A stretch of DNA of 64,000 bases from Rhodothermales bacterium (GTDB lineage Bacteria > Bacteroidota > Rhodothermia > Rhodothermales > JANQRZ01). Positions 43,747 through 53,102 of the stretch are shown one piece after another; within the stretch, counting starts at the first letter, position 1, and each line of letters begins with the position of its first letter. Location of the stretch: assembly GCA_028284265.1 (NCBI GenBank), contig JANQRZ010000019.1:124001-188000 (forward strand), given 5' to 3'. The position numbers were made by a program, and so were the translations under genes. The notes beneath the pieces were generated by a model that searched no databases, was not told the DNA's origin, and saw nothing but the letters and a program-made list of their open reading frames with translations.

Positions 43747-46700
43747 ATGATTCCTATGCGCTTCTTCCTTGCCCTCGCCTCGGTCTTTGTGCTGACCGCC
43801 ACCGTGCACGCCCAATCCGCCCGCACGAGTGCAGCCATCGGCCACCTTCGCCACGAGGCCCCGGCACTCGGGCTGGACGCCGCCGACCTCGCGGACCTCG
43901 CCGTGACGGATGCCTACGTCAGCCGTCGCAGCGGCGTCTCGCATGTCTACCTCCGCCAGCAACTCGACGGCCTCGATGTGATCGGCTCCGAGATCACGAT
44001 GAACGTGGACCGGCAAGGCACCGTGTTCCACCGCGCCGGCACGCCGCTTTCCGGCCTCGCGAAACGGGCCACCTCGCGGCGCGCCAGCCTGACAGCCACC
44101 GCCGCCGTGCAGCGCGCTGCCAACCTCGCTGAGATGACGGCCCCCTCTGGACTCCGCGCAACGCAAGCGAGCGCTGGCCCTGCCCGGAAGACGACCTTCG
44201 CCGCAGCCGGTCTCGCTGCCGAGCCAGTCGAAGCCCGGCTCGTCTACCACCCCGATGCGCGTGGCGATCTCCGGCAAGCATGGGAGGTCGGCCTCTACAC
44301 GCCGGACCGCCAGCACTTCTGGCTCGTCTACGTAGACGCCGCCACCGGAGCCGAACTCGCCCGCCACGACCTCGTGATCCACGACTCCTTCGGGCACAGC
44401 CACGCGCACGAGGCCGAGGCGCATTCGGAGCACACCCCGGTAGCGACGGCAGAGCGCCAGAGTGGCCCTGCTGCCGCGTACCGCGTCTACCCCTTTCCTA
44501 TCGAGTCGCCGAACCACGGGAGCCGCTCGCTGGTCTCGGACCCGTACGACATCTTCGCCTCGCCCGATGGCTGGCATGACGACGGCACCTCAACCTACAC
44601 CATCACGCGCGGCAACAACGTCCACGCCTACCGCGACGACGACGCCGACGGCACCCCCGAACCCGGCGAATCGCCCGATGGGGGAAGCAGTCTCGTATTC
44701 GACTTCCCGGTCAACCTCTCGCAGTCGCCTTCGGCCTATGCAGATGCTGCCGTCACCAACCTGTTCTACTGGAACAACCTCATCCACGACATCCTCTACC
44801 AGTACGGGTTCGACGAGGCCGCAGGCAATTTCCAGCAGAACAACTACGGCAACGGCGGGGTCGGGGGCGACTACGTCCGTGCCGAGGCGCAGGACGGCGG
44901 CGGCTCGAACAACGCCAACTTTTTCACGCCCGCCGATGGCAGCCGTCCTCGGATGCAGATGTACCTCTGGAACTACACGAATCCGGGACGCGACGGTGAT
45001 TTCGACAACGGCATCATCGTCCACGAGTATGTCCACGGCCTCTCCAACCGTTTGACCGGCGGCCCGAGTGCGACCGCCTGCCTCGTCAATCAGGAGCAGA
45101 TGGGCGAGGGCTGGAGCGACTACTACGCCCTGATGCTCACTCTCGAAGCGGGCGACACCGGGACCGACCCACGCGGCATCGGCACCTACGTCCGGGGCGA
45201 ACCGACCGACGGCGTCGGCATCCGTCCGACGCCCTACTCGACCAACTTCGCCATCAACGGTGTGACCTACGGCGACGTCGGTAGCCAAGCGATTCCGCAT
45301 GGCGTGGGCTACGTGTGGGCGACGATGCTCTGGGACGCAACGTGGGAGCTGATCGACCTGTACGGATTCAGCCCCGATATCCACGACGCGACCGGCACGG
45401 CGGGCAACCAGGTCATGTTGAACCTCGTCACCGAGGCGATGAAGCTCCAGCCCTGCACACCCGGCTTCGTCGATGGACGCGACGCCATCCTCGCTGCTGA
45501 CCAAGCCCTCTACGGCGGGGCCTACAGCGCCGACCTCTGGCGTGCGTTCGCCCGCCGCGGCCTCGGCATCGACGCCGATCAGGGGTCGTCCTCGGTGACG
45601 GGTGATGAGACGGAAGACTTCACCGAGCCGGGGCCGCCGCCCGTCGCCGAGGTCAGCCCGGCCTCCGTGTCGGCCTCCGCGCCTTCGGGCGGAAGCACAA
45701 CGTCGACCGTCACCCTCTCGAACGTGGCAGCCGCAGGCTCCCGGTCGCTGAACTTCAGCGCAGCGCTGCTCGCATCCAGCCCCGCTGTCCGCTTCGGCTC
45801 TAATGAAGAGAGCACGACCGATGCCTTCAGCGGATCGGACAGCTTCGGCTACACCTGGACTGAGTCGTCCGAGCCGGGCGGTCCGGCGGTCGATTTCCAA
45901 GACATATCGGGCACCGGCTCCGCGCTCACCTTCACCCCGACCGGCAGCTTCCCCGCCGGGGATGAGGGCTATGCCGACGTGGCGCTCCCCTTCGCCTTTC
46001 CCTTCTACGGGACCAACCGCACGAGCGTCCGCGTCCTCTCGAACGGCCTCCTCACCTTCTCCTCCTTCGCCAGCAACTCGTTCTCGAACGAAGCGCTTCC
46101 CAACAGCGACGCCCCCGACGCCCTCATCGCCCCACTGTGGGACGACCTCAACCAGAGCGACGGCGGCACCGTCTACGCCGGGTCGCTGGCCGACGGGCGC
46201 TTCGTAATCCAGTGGAACGAGGTGCCGCGCTACAACCAGTCCGGTACATCGCTCACGTTCGAGGTCATCCTCTCGCCCGATGGCACGGTGGAGTATCAGT
46301 ACGCCAGCCTCCTCGGCACCCTCAGCGCCGACGCCGGAATCGAGAACGACACCGGAACAGTTGGCCTGAGCACCACCGATGCCATCGCGAGCAACAGCGC
46401 GGTGCGGATCACCCCGCCGCTTCCGTGGGTCTCGGTCTCGCCCGCCTCAGGCAGCGTGCTTGCCGGAGCCTCGACCTCCCTCGACCTCACGCTCGACGGG
46501 GCAGACCTCACAGACGGCACCTACACCGCTGACCTCCGCATCGGGACGAACGACCCGGACAACCCGGTGCTGACCGTGCCGGTCACGTTCACTGTCGGTA
46601 CTGGCGGCGGGACGGTCACGATGACCGCCGTGCGGACAAGTGGCCCGACCGTCTCTTCGACCGGCGGCACCGTGAGCTACGACCTCACCTTCACTAACAC

Positions 46701-47322
46701 CTCGGGAGCCGACTTCACGGGTGAATACTGGGTCTTCGCCACGCTGCCCAATGGCAACCAGTTCGGCCCCGTCTTCGGCCCGGCTCCGCTCTCGCTCGCC
46801 GATGGAGCCACCATCTCCGAATCGCTCACGGGCAACGTCCCCCGCCGCGCACCGGCGGGCGAGTATACGGTGACGGCCTACGTCGGTGCCGCCTTCCCGG
46901 ACGAGGTCGACGACAGCAGCAGCTTCACTTTCTCGAAGTCCAGCAGCCTCGCCTCACAGGAGTTTCGTTCCTCTGACACCGACGCGCTGACGTGGACCAC
47001 CGAGAACCTGACGCGGGGTACGACCGCAGCGGCTACGCTGTCACCGGCTGAGGCCGAGGCGCAGGTCACGCTCGTCGGGGCCTATCCGAGTCCGTTCCGC
47101 GACCGCACCCTCGTGCGCTACACCCTCGCCGAGGATACAGCGGTGCGGGTGGTGGTCTATGACCTATTGGGCCGCCAGGTCGCTGTACTGACCGACGAAG
47201 TGGAGGCTGCTGGCACGCACGAAGTCGTCTTCGACGCCATACATCTTCCAAGTGGTGTCTATGTACTCCGACTGGAAGCAGGTTCTCATGCCCAGACGCA
47301 GCGCGTCACCCTCCTGAAGTAG
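43747..47322 (+). CDS. Secreted M36 fungalysin metalloprotease with accessory domains and type IX sorting domain
   Basis: 1191 aa; ATG 43747, or 43756 at the third-codon Met. A signal peptide ends near VHAQS. The propeptide (about 30-230) is an FTP/PepSY-like inhibitor region with LDGLDVIGSEITMNVDRQG. The catalytic domain has IIVHEYVHGLSNRL (His426, Glu427, His430) and Glu454 of GEGWSDYY. After about residue 620 come an Ig-like strand set, a large beta domain (SFGYTWTESSEPGGPAVDF ... VPRYNQSGTSLTFEVILSPDG) and a further Ig repeat. The common spacer (FTGEYWVFATLPNG) and a sorting domain (YPSPFRDRTLVRYTLAE ... VYDLLGRQVAVLTDE) follow. Predicted extracellular protein degradation. Confidence 0.93.
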   Translation: MIPMRFFLALASVFVLTATVHAQSARTSAAIGHLRHEAPALGLDAADLADLAVTDAYVSRRSGVSHVYLRQQLDGLDVIGSEITMNVDRQGTVFHRAGTPLSGLAKRATSRRASLTATAAVQRAANLAEMTAPSGLRATQASAGPARKTTFAAAGLAAEPVEARLVYHPDARGDLRQAWEVGLYTPDRQHFWLVYVDAATGAELARHDLVIHDSFGHSHAHEAEAHSEHTPVATAERQSGPAAAYRVYPFPIESPNHGSRSLVSDPYDIFASPDGWHDDGTSTYTITRGNNVHAYRDDDADGTPEPGESPDGGSSLVFDFPVNLSQSPSAYADAAVTNLFYWNNLIHDILYQYGFDEAAGNFQQNNYGNGGVGGDYVRAEAQDGGGSNNANFFTPADGSRPRMQMYLWNYTNPGRDGDFDNGIIVHEYVHGLSNRLTGGPSATACLVNQEQMGEGWSDYYALMLTLEAGDTGTDPRGIGTYVRGEPTDGVGIRPTPYSTNFAINGVTYGDVGSQAIPHGVGYVWATMLWDATWELIDLYGFSPDIHDATGTAGNQVMLNLVTEAMKLQPCTPGFVDGRDAILAADQALYGGAYSADLWRAFARRGLGIDADQGSSSVTGDETEDFTEPGPPPVAEVSPASVSASAPSGGSTTSTVTLSNVAAAGSRSLNFSAALLASSPAVRFGSNEESTTDAFSGSDSFGYTWTESSEPGGPAVDFQDISGTGSALTFTPTGSFPAGDEGYADVALPFAFPFYGTNRTSVRVLSNGLLTFSSFASNSFSNEALPNSDAPDALIAPLWDDLNQSDGGTVYAGSLADGRFVIQWNEVPRYNQSGTSLTFEVILSPDGTVEYQYASLLGTLSADAGIENDTGTVGLSTTDAIASNSAVRITPPLPWVSVSPASGSVLAGASTSLDLTLDGADLTDGTYTADLRIGTNDPDNPVLTVPVTFTVGTGGGTVTMTAVRTSGPTVSSTGGTVSYDLTFTNTSGADFTGEYWVFATLPNGNQFGPVFGPAPLSLADGATISESLTGNVPRRAPAGEYTVTAYVGAAFPDEVDDSSSFTFSKSSSLASQEFRSSDTDALTWTTENLTRGTTAAATLSPAEAEAQVTLVGAYPSPFRDRTLVRYTLAEDTAVRVVVYDLLGRQVAVLTDEVEAAGTHEVVFDAIHLPSGVYVLRLEAGSHAQTQRVTLLK

Positions 47323-47342
47323 CGCCACACTGGGCTGATTCT

Positions 47343-47381
47343 GGGGCCGACGTTCGCGTGAGCGTCGGCCCCTTGTCTTTT
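47343..47381 (+). terminator. Intrinsic terminator after the fungalysin gene
   Basis: GGGGCCGACG (47343-47352) and CGTCGGCCCC (47363-47372) form a 10-bp stem with a 10-nt loop, followed by TTGTCTTTT. Confidence 0.85.
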
Positions 47382-47603
47382 GCGACCGAGAGAGGTGCAT
47401 GCGGTGCACATTGGTGTGCAGTCGCTGCACGTAGCGAGGCCGACCTGCGTGCGGGGTAACGTGTGCGAGACACGGTCTCGAATACGCCAAATTTCGATGC
47501 ACAGGGCGTTTTGGGGCTGCGTCCGGCATTCTGGCATCGCGCTTGTCATAGAGGATAGCGGCTAGCCACCACCCGTACTCTCAACCCCAACGAGGACTCT
47601 ACC

Positions 47604-48221
47604 ATGAACCGCCTACTCACCACTGGCCTCTTCGGCTGCCTGCTTCTGCTCGTCGGTTGCGACACCAACCAAGCACCGACTGCCACCCCCGAGGTTTCCT
47701 CGGACCCCTTCGCTGAACTCAACGTAGCACTCGACGACTTCCAACGCGGCTTCGATGCCCTTACGGAAGCGGAGCGCCGCAACCCCGAGACCGTCCGCGC
47801 CCTGCTTGACGAGGCGCTCGTCAGTCACTTCGGAGAGCGTGCGCCCTCCGTCGAGGGGAATGAACTGAACCGCAGCTTCGGCCCGTTCACGATTGCCTTC
47901 GGCGGGCAGCAACGCCGCACCGGCACCCTGAACGCCGCGTATCCCGGCCCTGGCACCTTCGACGTCTACCTCTACGACATCGTCGGCACCACCACCGCGG
48001 AGTTCTCCGCGAAGATGGAAGACGACGACGCCCCCGTCGGTGCCCAGCTTCGCATCAACGGCCAGATCGTCGATCAGGACGTGGACAACGACAAGGCAGG
48101 CGTTGAAGCCATCGTCACAGCACCTGCCTCGGCGCTGGTAGGTGTGGCCTACACCGGCACCCCGCCCGGCGGCTTCCCCTCGACCTACCTGCACCGCGTC
48201 GAGTTTCAGCCCCCGAACTAG
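47604..48221 (+). CDS. Small lipoprotein of unknown function
   Basis: 205 aa. The lipoprotein signal NRLLTTGLFGCLLLLVGC ends in the lipobox LVGC. The mature part has a helical segment with FAELNVALDDFQRGFDALTEAERRNPETVRALLDEALVSHFG, then beta-rich sequence (TFDVYLYDIVGTTTAEFSAKMEDDD, YLHRVEFQPP). No family recognised. It lies between two secreted protease genes with its own spacing and no obvious operon partner. Confidence 0.78.
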   Translation: MNRLLTTGLFGCLLLLVGCDTNQAPTATPEVSSDPFAELNVALDDFQRGFDALTEAERRNPETVRALLDEALVSHFGERAPSVEGNELNRSFGPFTIAFGGQQRRTGTLNAAYPGPGTFDVYLYDIVGTTTAEFSAKMEDDDAPVGAQLRINGQIVDQDVDNDKAGVEAIVTAPASALVGVAYTGTPPGGFPSTYLHRVEFQPPN

Positions 48222-48373
48222 CCCGATTGCCACATCCGGCGAGAGATGTTCTCGCTCATAGACCACCATACGGTCCTCGGAGCTTCCGTGCTCCGGGGAC
48301 CGATATCTTTATACACGAACCCGTTTGAGCCAAAAGCGATAGCAACACAAGCCTCTCTCCCACAGGGTAGGTT

Positions 48374-48401
48374 TTGCCCACGCAGATTTTTTGTTTATAA
48401 T
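48374..48401 (+). promoter_or_regulatory. Sigma-70-like promoter upstream of the M43 protease gene
   Basis: TTGCCC (48374-48379) and TATAAT (48396-48401), 16 nt apart, in a T-rich stretch. It looks like a classical housekeeping promoter rather than the TAnnTTTG form. It is 110 nt upstream of the start codon. Confidence 0.45.
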
Positions 48402-48511
48402 CTCCCCAATCGCTGTGACGATGAGAGAAACCGGACGCTGTATGCCCTGCCTGCGTCGGCCTCCAGCCCTCTCTCCTTCTCTTTCCTACGTCCACCCCCT
48501 CCCTCAATCCC

Positions 48512-50152
48512 ATGCCTACTGCAACGATGCCCGGCCTCCGGTGCCTCCTTCTCCTGTTCCTTCCGGTCCTGTTGGCCGTCAGTGTGCAGGCGCAAAACTC
48601 CCCCTTCGCCTCACCTATCGAGGCGCTCACGGCGGACACACAGCTTCGTGCACCCGATGGCTCAATGCAAGATGCGGTCCGCTGTGGCGTTCCGAACCCG
48701 ACGGATGAGCAGATGCAAGCCATTGAGGCCGAAATCACCCGGATGCGCGCCATCAAAGGCGACGACTTCGGCGTTCGCGGCTCTGTCGTCATCCCTGTTG
48801 CCTTCCACATCGTTCGTAGCGGTACCAGCATTAACCAAGGAAACGTGCCGCAGTCGCGGATCGACGACCAGCTCGATGTGCTCAATGCCGCGTTTGCCAG
48901 CACCAACTTCCAGTTTAGCCTCGACAGAGTGACGAGAACTACGAACAGCACATGGTTCAATGGATGCGCTGGTAGCTCCGAGAACACGATGAAATCGGCG
49001 CTGAACGTGGACCCGGCAACAACGCTCAACTTCTACAGCTGCAACCCCGGCGGCCTCCTCGGCTTCGCCACGTTCCCGAACTTCTACCCTGAGAGCGACT
49101 TCCGCCACGGCGTCGTTGTGCTGCACTCGTCGTTCCCCGGCGGCAGCGCATTCCCCTATGACGAGGGCGACACCGGCACCCACGAGGTCGGCCACTATCT
49201 CGGGCTGTTCCATACCTTCCAAGGCGGATGCTTTGGCAGCGGCGACCAAGTGTCGGACACCGCACCCGAGGCCAGCCCGGCCTTCGGCTGCCCCATCGGA
49301 CGCGACACCTGCTCCGGCGGTGGCCCCGACCCGATTCGCAACTTCATGGACTACGTCGACGACGACTGCATGAACGAGTTCACGCCAGGCCAGTCGGCCC
49401 GCATGGACGCGCAGGTCGCCACCTTCAAGCCGACGCTCTTGCTCGGCAGCAGCGGCAACGGCGAAGCCACGGTCTCCGTCGAGCAAACTGGCGGCTTCTT
49501 CGTCGGTGGGTCGGGCGGCACGGTCAGCGCAGACTTCGAGTTCTCGAACAACTCTGGCAGCACTTTCACGGGTGAGTGGTGGGTGCAGGTCGAGTTCCCC
49601 AACGGGAGCCCCGGTCCGACCCTCGGCCCTTTTGCCCTCACGCTCAACAACGGCCAGACCACGACCCTGTCCCGTTCGCGGGGTGTTCCCGGCAGCGCGC
49701 CCTCCGGCACCTACACCGTGACGGGCTACGTCGGCGAAGCGTTTCCGAACGAGGACGATTCTGACTCCTTCACTTTCCTCAAGGGCTCCAACCTCGTCGG
49801 CGGCGATGAAAGCCTTCCCATGATCGATGGTCCGACGTGGACGGAGGGAGACGGCGTCTCCTCGGATGTCATGAACCCGGCATCGGCGCAAGCTACCGTG
49901 GGGCTCGACGTCTATCCGACACCGTTCTCGGGTCGGACGACGGTCCGCTACACGCTCGACGAAGTCGCTGAGGCACGACTCGCCGTCTACGACGTGCTGG
50001 GACGCCGCGTGGCGCTGCTCGCCCACGGCATCGTCGAAGCCGGTGAACACGAGGCTACATTCGAGGCCACGGACCTGCCTAGCGGTGTCTACCTCGTCCG
50101 CTTCGAGACCGCTGGTCGAGTCGAGACCCAGCAGATCACGCTCATGAAATAG
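48512..50152 (+). CDS. Secreted M43 (cytophagalysin-type) metalloprotease with type IX sorting domain
   Basis: 546 aa; starts ATG 48512 or 48527. The signal peptide GLRCLLLLFLPVLLAVSVQA is clear. The metzincin zinc site is HEVGHYLGLFHTF (His224, Glu225, His228, His234), with the Met-turn in RNFMDYVDDDCMNEFTPGQ. The M43B hallmark IDDQLDVLNAAFASTNFQF lies before it. The Ig-like spacer (FTGEWWVQVEFPNGSPGP ... YTVTGYVGEAFPNEDDSDSFTFLK) and a sorting domain (YPTPFSGRTTVRYTLDE ... QQITLMK) follow. Close to the fungalysin tail in sequence. Acts outside the cell. Confidence 0.92.
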   Translation: MPTATMPGLRCLLLLFLPVLLAVSVQAQNSPFASPIEALTADTQLRAPDGSMQDAVRCGVPNPTDEQMQAIEAEITRMRAIKGDDFGVRGSVVIPVAFHIVRSGTSINQGNVPQSRIDDQLDVLNAAFASTNFQFSLDRVTRTTNSTWFNGCAGSSENTMKSALNVDPATTLNFYSCNPGGLLGFATFPNFYPESDFRHGVVVLHSSFPGGSAFPYDEGDTGTHEVGHYLGLFHTFQGGCFGSGDQVSDTAPEASPAFGCPIGRDTCSGGGPDPIRNFMDYVDDDCMNEFTPGQSARMDAQVATFKPTLLLGSSGNGEATVSVEQTGGFFVGGSGGTVSADFEFSNNSGSTFTGEWWVQVEFPNGSPGPTLGPFALTLNNGQTTTLSRSRGVPGSAPSGTYTVTGYVGEAFPNEDDSDSFTFLKGSNLVGGDESLPMIDGPTWTEGDGVSSDVMNPASAQATVGLDVYPTPFSGRTTVRYTLDEVAEARLAVYDVLGRRVALLAHGIVEAGEHEATFEATDLPSGVYLVRFETAGRVETQQITLMK

Positions 50153-50195
50153 CGGGTGCTTCGGCTCGATGTAGCGAGCCGGTCTGCCTTGTTCC

Positions 50196-50235
50196 GGGCG
50201 GTCTGTTGCGATCTTCGCAGCAGACCGCCCTTTTT
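50196..50235 (+). terminator. Intrinsic terminator after the M43 protease gene
   Basis: GGGCGGTCTG (50196-50205) pairs with CAGACCGCCC (50221-50230), then TTTTT. The classic form is complete. Confidence 0.9.
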
Positions 50236-50283
50236 CGTTTCTTTCGGGGTATCCTCTGCTGACCTCATCCTCACGCTACCGCC

Positions 50284-51981
50284 ATGCCCCGCTACCTCCC
50301 ACTCTTCGCCCTGCTCGTTCTCCTGCCCCTCGCCTCTTGCGACGACACCACCTCGCCACCTGCCGATGCAAGCGTCGAAGCCGGACCAGCCCCGGACCAA
50401 GCCCTTGCCCAAATCGACTCCGTGATGCTGCGCGAGCACATCGCTGTCTTGGCCGCAGATGAGTTCGAGGGACGGGGAACCGGCACGCCGGGTGAGGAAA
50501 AAACCATTGCCTACATCCGCGAGCAGATGGAAGCCGCAGGCCTCGTCGGGGCGATGCCGGACGGCAGCTTCTTTCAGCCCGTCCCACTCCTCGGCTCGAC
50601 ACCGACCGATGTGGGCACCCTGACGTTCACGCCTGCCGACGGCGATCCGGTCGCGCTCGATTTTGTGGACGACTACATCGCCTCCACCGACCTCGATGCC
50701 ACTGAGGCATCGATCAACGGACCGCTCGTCTTCGTCGGCTACGGCATCTCAAACCCCGGCTACGACTGGGACGACTACAAGGACATGGACGTGACGGGCA
50801 AGGTCCTTGTCTCGTTCGTCAACGACCCGCCCGCCACCGAGGACGAGCCGAATCTCTTTCAGGCCGATACGCTGACCTACAACGGGCGCTGGACCTACAA
50901 GTACGAGGAAGCCCGTCGGCGCGGGGCCGCAGGCATGCTCTTGATCCACACCGGGCCGATGGCAGGCTACCCCTTCACTGTTCTCTCCGCTGGTGCGCGC
51001 GGGGAGCAAATCCAGCTCGCCACGCCGCCCGAGAACCCGCTCCAACTCAAAGGCTGGATCCCGCAACCCGTCGCCGAGCAACTCGCTGAGATGAGCGGCA
51101 CCACGCTGGCTGCGTGGATGGCCGAGGCCACCACGCGCGACTTCCAGCCCCGCGAGTTGCCCGTCACCGCCGATCTCACGATGACTTTCGAGACACGCAC
51201 GTTTGAGGGCACCAACGTCCTCGGAAAAATCGAGGGCACCTCGCATCCCGACGAGGTGGTTCTCTACACGGCTCACCATGACCACCTCGGGATCGACCGC
51301 GAGCGAGAGGCCGCAGGCGAGGATGGCATCTACAACGGGGCCGTCGATAACGCCTCCGGCGTAGGGATGATGCTGGAACTCGCCGAGGCGTTTAACGCCA
51401 CCGAATCGCCCGCACGGACGGTGATGTTTGCGACGCTCTCAGCCGAGGAGAGTGGCCTGCTCGGCGCGGGCTACCTCGCCGAAAACTTCCCGGTCTCGCT
51501 GGCCAACGTCATCGCCAACGTCAACGTGGACTCCGGCAACCTCAACGGACCAACCGACGACATCGTCGGCATCGGGGCGGAGCGAAGCGAAATGCTCGGG
51601 CTGCTCCGCACCGCCGCTGCTGGAGAAGGTATGACCGTGACGCCGGACAACCAGCCCAACCAAGGCCTCTTTTTCCGCTCCGATCAACTCGCCTTCGCGC
51701 GTGGTGGTGTCCCGGCTCTCTTCCTCAACACCGGCACCCAGTTCCGAGGCCAGCCCGCCGACTATGCTGCCCAGATCAAGGCCGCCTACCGCGCCACTAG
51801 CTACCACCAGCCGTCGGATGAGCTACGCGACGATATGCTGTTCGGAGGCATCGTCCAGCAAACCCGTGTCGCCTTCCGCCTCGGACATGCGATAGCCAAC
51901 TCGACGGTGCGCCCGGCGTGGAATCCGAGCGAGGCCTTCGCCGAGACGCGCCGCCTGTCGGAGCAGGAAACTGGGATGTAG
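50284..51981 (+). CDS. M28-family lipoprotein aminopeptidase with PA domain
   Basis: 565 aa. PRYLPLFALLVLLPLASC ends in the lipobox LASC. An N-terminal part with LAADEFEGRGTGTPGEEKTIAYI precedes the PA domain (about 150-290, with ARRRGAAGMLLIH). The zinc ligands follow in order: His of TAHHDHLG, Asp of GAVDNASG, the Glu-Glu of SAEESGLLGAGY, Asp of NVNVDSGN, and the late His in SYHQPSDEL. Exopeptidase activity in the periplasm or at the surface is likely. Part of the plus-strand hydrolase cluster; preceded by a strong terminator and therefore separately transcribed. Confidence 0.9.
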   Translation: MPRYLPLFALLVLLPLASCDDTTSPPADASVEAGPAPDQALAQIDSVMLREHIAVLAADEFEGRGTGTPGEEKTIAYIREQMEAAGLVGAMPDGSFFQPVPLLGSTPTDVGTLTFTPADGDPVALDFVDDYIASTDLDATEASINGPLVFVGYGISNPGYDWDDYKDMDVTGKVLVSFVNDPPATEDEPNLFQADTLTYNGRWTYKYEEARRRGAAGMLLIHTGPMAGYPFTVLSAGARGEQIQLATPPENPLQLKGWIPQPVAEQLAEMSGTTLAAWMAEATTRDFQPRELPVTADLTMTFETRTFEGTNVLGKIEGTSHPDEVVLYTAHHDHLGIDREREAAGEDGIYNGAVDNASGVGMMLELAEAFNATESPARTVMFATLSAEESGLLGAGYLAENFPVSLANVIANVNVDSGNLNGPTDDIVGIGAERSEMLGLLRTAAAGEGMTVTPDNQPNQGLFFRSDQLAFARGGVPALFLNTGTQFRGQPADYAAQIKAAYRATSYHQPSDELRDDMLFGGIVQQTRVAFRLGHAIANSTVRPAWNPSEAFAETRRLSEQETGM

Positions 51982-52053
51982 AGAAGAGAAAGAGGGGAGG
52001 GAAAAGATCGAAAAGAGAGACACTCTCTCCTCTTTCTCTTCCCTCTTTTCTCC
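51982..52053 (+). repeat. Purine/pyrimidine hairpin after the M28 gene
   Basis: A purine-rich left half (GAGAAGAGAAAGAGGGGAGG then GAAAAGATCGAAAAGAGAGA) is followed by a pyrimidine-rich right half (CTCTCTCCTCTTTCTCTTCC then CTCTTTTCTCC). The halves pair imperfectly. A relative is at 58352-58401. Position directly after a stop codon suggests transcription termination or mRNA 3' protection. Confidence 0.6.
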
Positions 52054-52140
52054 AAACCGGGTACTTCCAGCGAACCGGCGAGAATCAGACGATTGGTCAT
52101 CGTATACTTCTAGCCCCTTCTTCCCCAACCCCCTCCTCTC

Positions 52141-52980
52141 ATGGTCCAGTGGCGCGGTCGGCGGCAAAGCTCTAATGTTATCGATGTACGCGGCAACAAG
52201 GGCAAAGTCGCCCTCGGATGTGGCCCCATCCTGATCGTGATTCTCGGCCTGCTCTTCGGGGTCGATCTCACGCAGATCGCCGCGCTGCTCGGCGGCGGGC
52301 AAACAGCCCAAGTCGAGCAAGCGCCGGGCAATACCGGGCCACAGGACGAGGCGGGCGAGTTTGTCTCGGTCATCCTCGCGGACATGGAGCAGACGTGGGG
52401 CGCGATTTTTCAGCGTGCCGGGCAACGCTATCAGGAGCCGGAACTCGTGCTGTTCTCCGACCGCGTTCAGTCGGCCTGCGGGATGGCCGGGGCGGCGGTC
52501 GGGCCGTTCTACTGCCCCAACGACCAGCGGGTCTATCTCGACCTGAGCTTCTTCCGCCAGCTTCAGCAACTCGGCGCGTCGGGCGATTTTGCGGTGGCGT
52601 ATGTGGTTGCGCATGAAGTCGGCCACCACGTCCAGAACCTCGAAGGAACCCTCAGCGCCGTCGACCGGCGCAAGCGGCAGGTGAGCCAGGCCGAGGCGAA
52701 CGCGCTCTCCGTCCGCACCGAGTTGCAGGCCGACTGCTACGCGGGCATCTGGGCGCACTACGCTGAGAGCGAGCGCGACCTCCTCGAAACAGGCGATATC
52801 CAAGAAGGCATTGACGCCGCCTCGGCTGTCGGAGACGACTACCTCCAGCAGCGGGCCGGCCAGTCGCCCGTGCAAGAGTCGTTCACGCACGGCACCTCAG
52901 CGCAGCGGGTGCAAGCATTCCAGACCGGCCTGCGGACTGGCGACGTCGGAGCCTGCGACACCTTCGCCGATCTGCGCTGA
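52141..52980 (+). CDS. YpfJ/KPN_02809-type neutral zinc metallopeptidase
   Basis: 279 aa. VQWRGRRQSSNVIDVRGN, typical of the family start, precedes one membrane helix (ALGCGPILIVILGLLFGV). The periplasmic domain has FQRAGQRYQEPELVLFSDRVQSACGMAGAAVGPFYCPNDQRVYLDLSFF, AYVVAHEVGHHVQ (zinc-binding HExxH) and ELQADCYAGIWAHYAE (third ligand region). Members are single-pass membrane proteins of unknown substrate. A TATACTTC sequence at 52102-52109 may be its -7 box. Confidence 0.92.
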   Translation: MVQWRGRRQSSNVIDVRGNKGKVALGCGPILIVILGLLFGVDLTQIAALLGGGQTAQVEQAPGNTGPQDEAGEFVSVILADMEQTWGAIFQRAGQRYQEPELVLFSDRVQSACGMAGAAVGPFYCPNDQRVYLDLSFFRQLQQLGASGDFAVAYVVAHEVGHHVQNLEGTLSAVDRRKRQVSQAEANALSVRTELQADCYAGIWAHYAESERDLLETGDIQEGIDAASAVGDDYLQQRAGQSPVQESFTHGTSAQRVQAFQTGLRTGDVGACDTFADLR

Positions 52981-52998
52981 GGCGAGCAAATCAGGGAG

Positions 52999-53025
52999 CG
53001 TTGCTGCAACTCAGCAACGTTGTTT
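52999..53025 (+). terminator. Short hairpin after the YpfJ-type gene
   Basis: CGTTGCTG (52999-53006) and CAGCAACG (53012-53019) flank a 5-nt loop and are followed by TTGTTT. A weaker terminator candidate. Confidence 0.5.
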
Positions 53026-53102
53026 CCCGAAGACGGTCTCTTGTACGCCGAGGGGATGCTTCCCCCGGTGTCTTCCTACCTCTGCCGTCTATCCCTGCTG
53101 CC

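Noticed and set aside
48662-50050. Minus-strand open frame of 462 codons opposite the M43 protease gene
   Set aside because: Antisense to a protein with zinc site, signal peptide and sorting domain.
53001-53102. Upstream N-terminal extension of the beta-lactamase-fold gene
   Set aside because: It covers a hairpin and leader; the ATG at 53103 gives a proper signal peptide.
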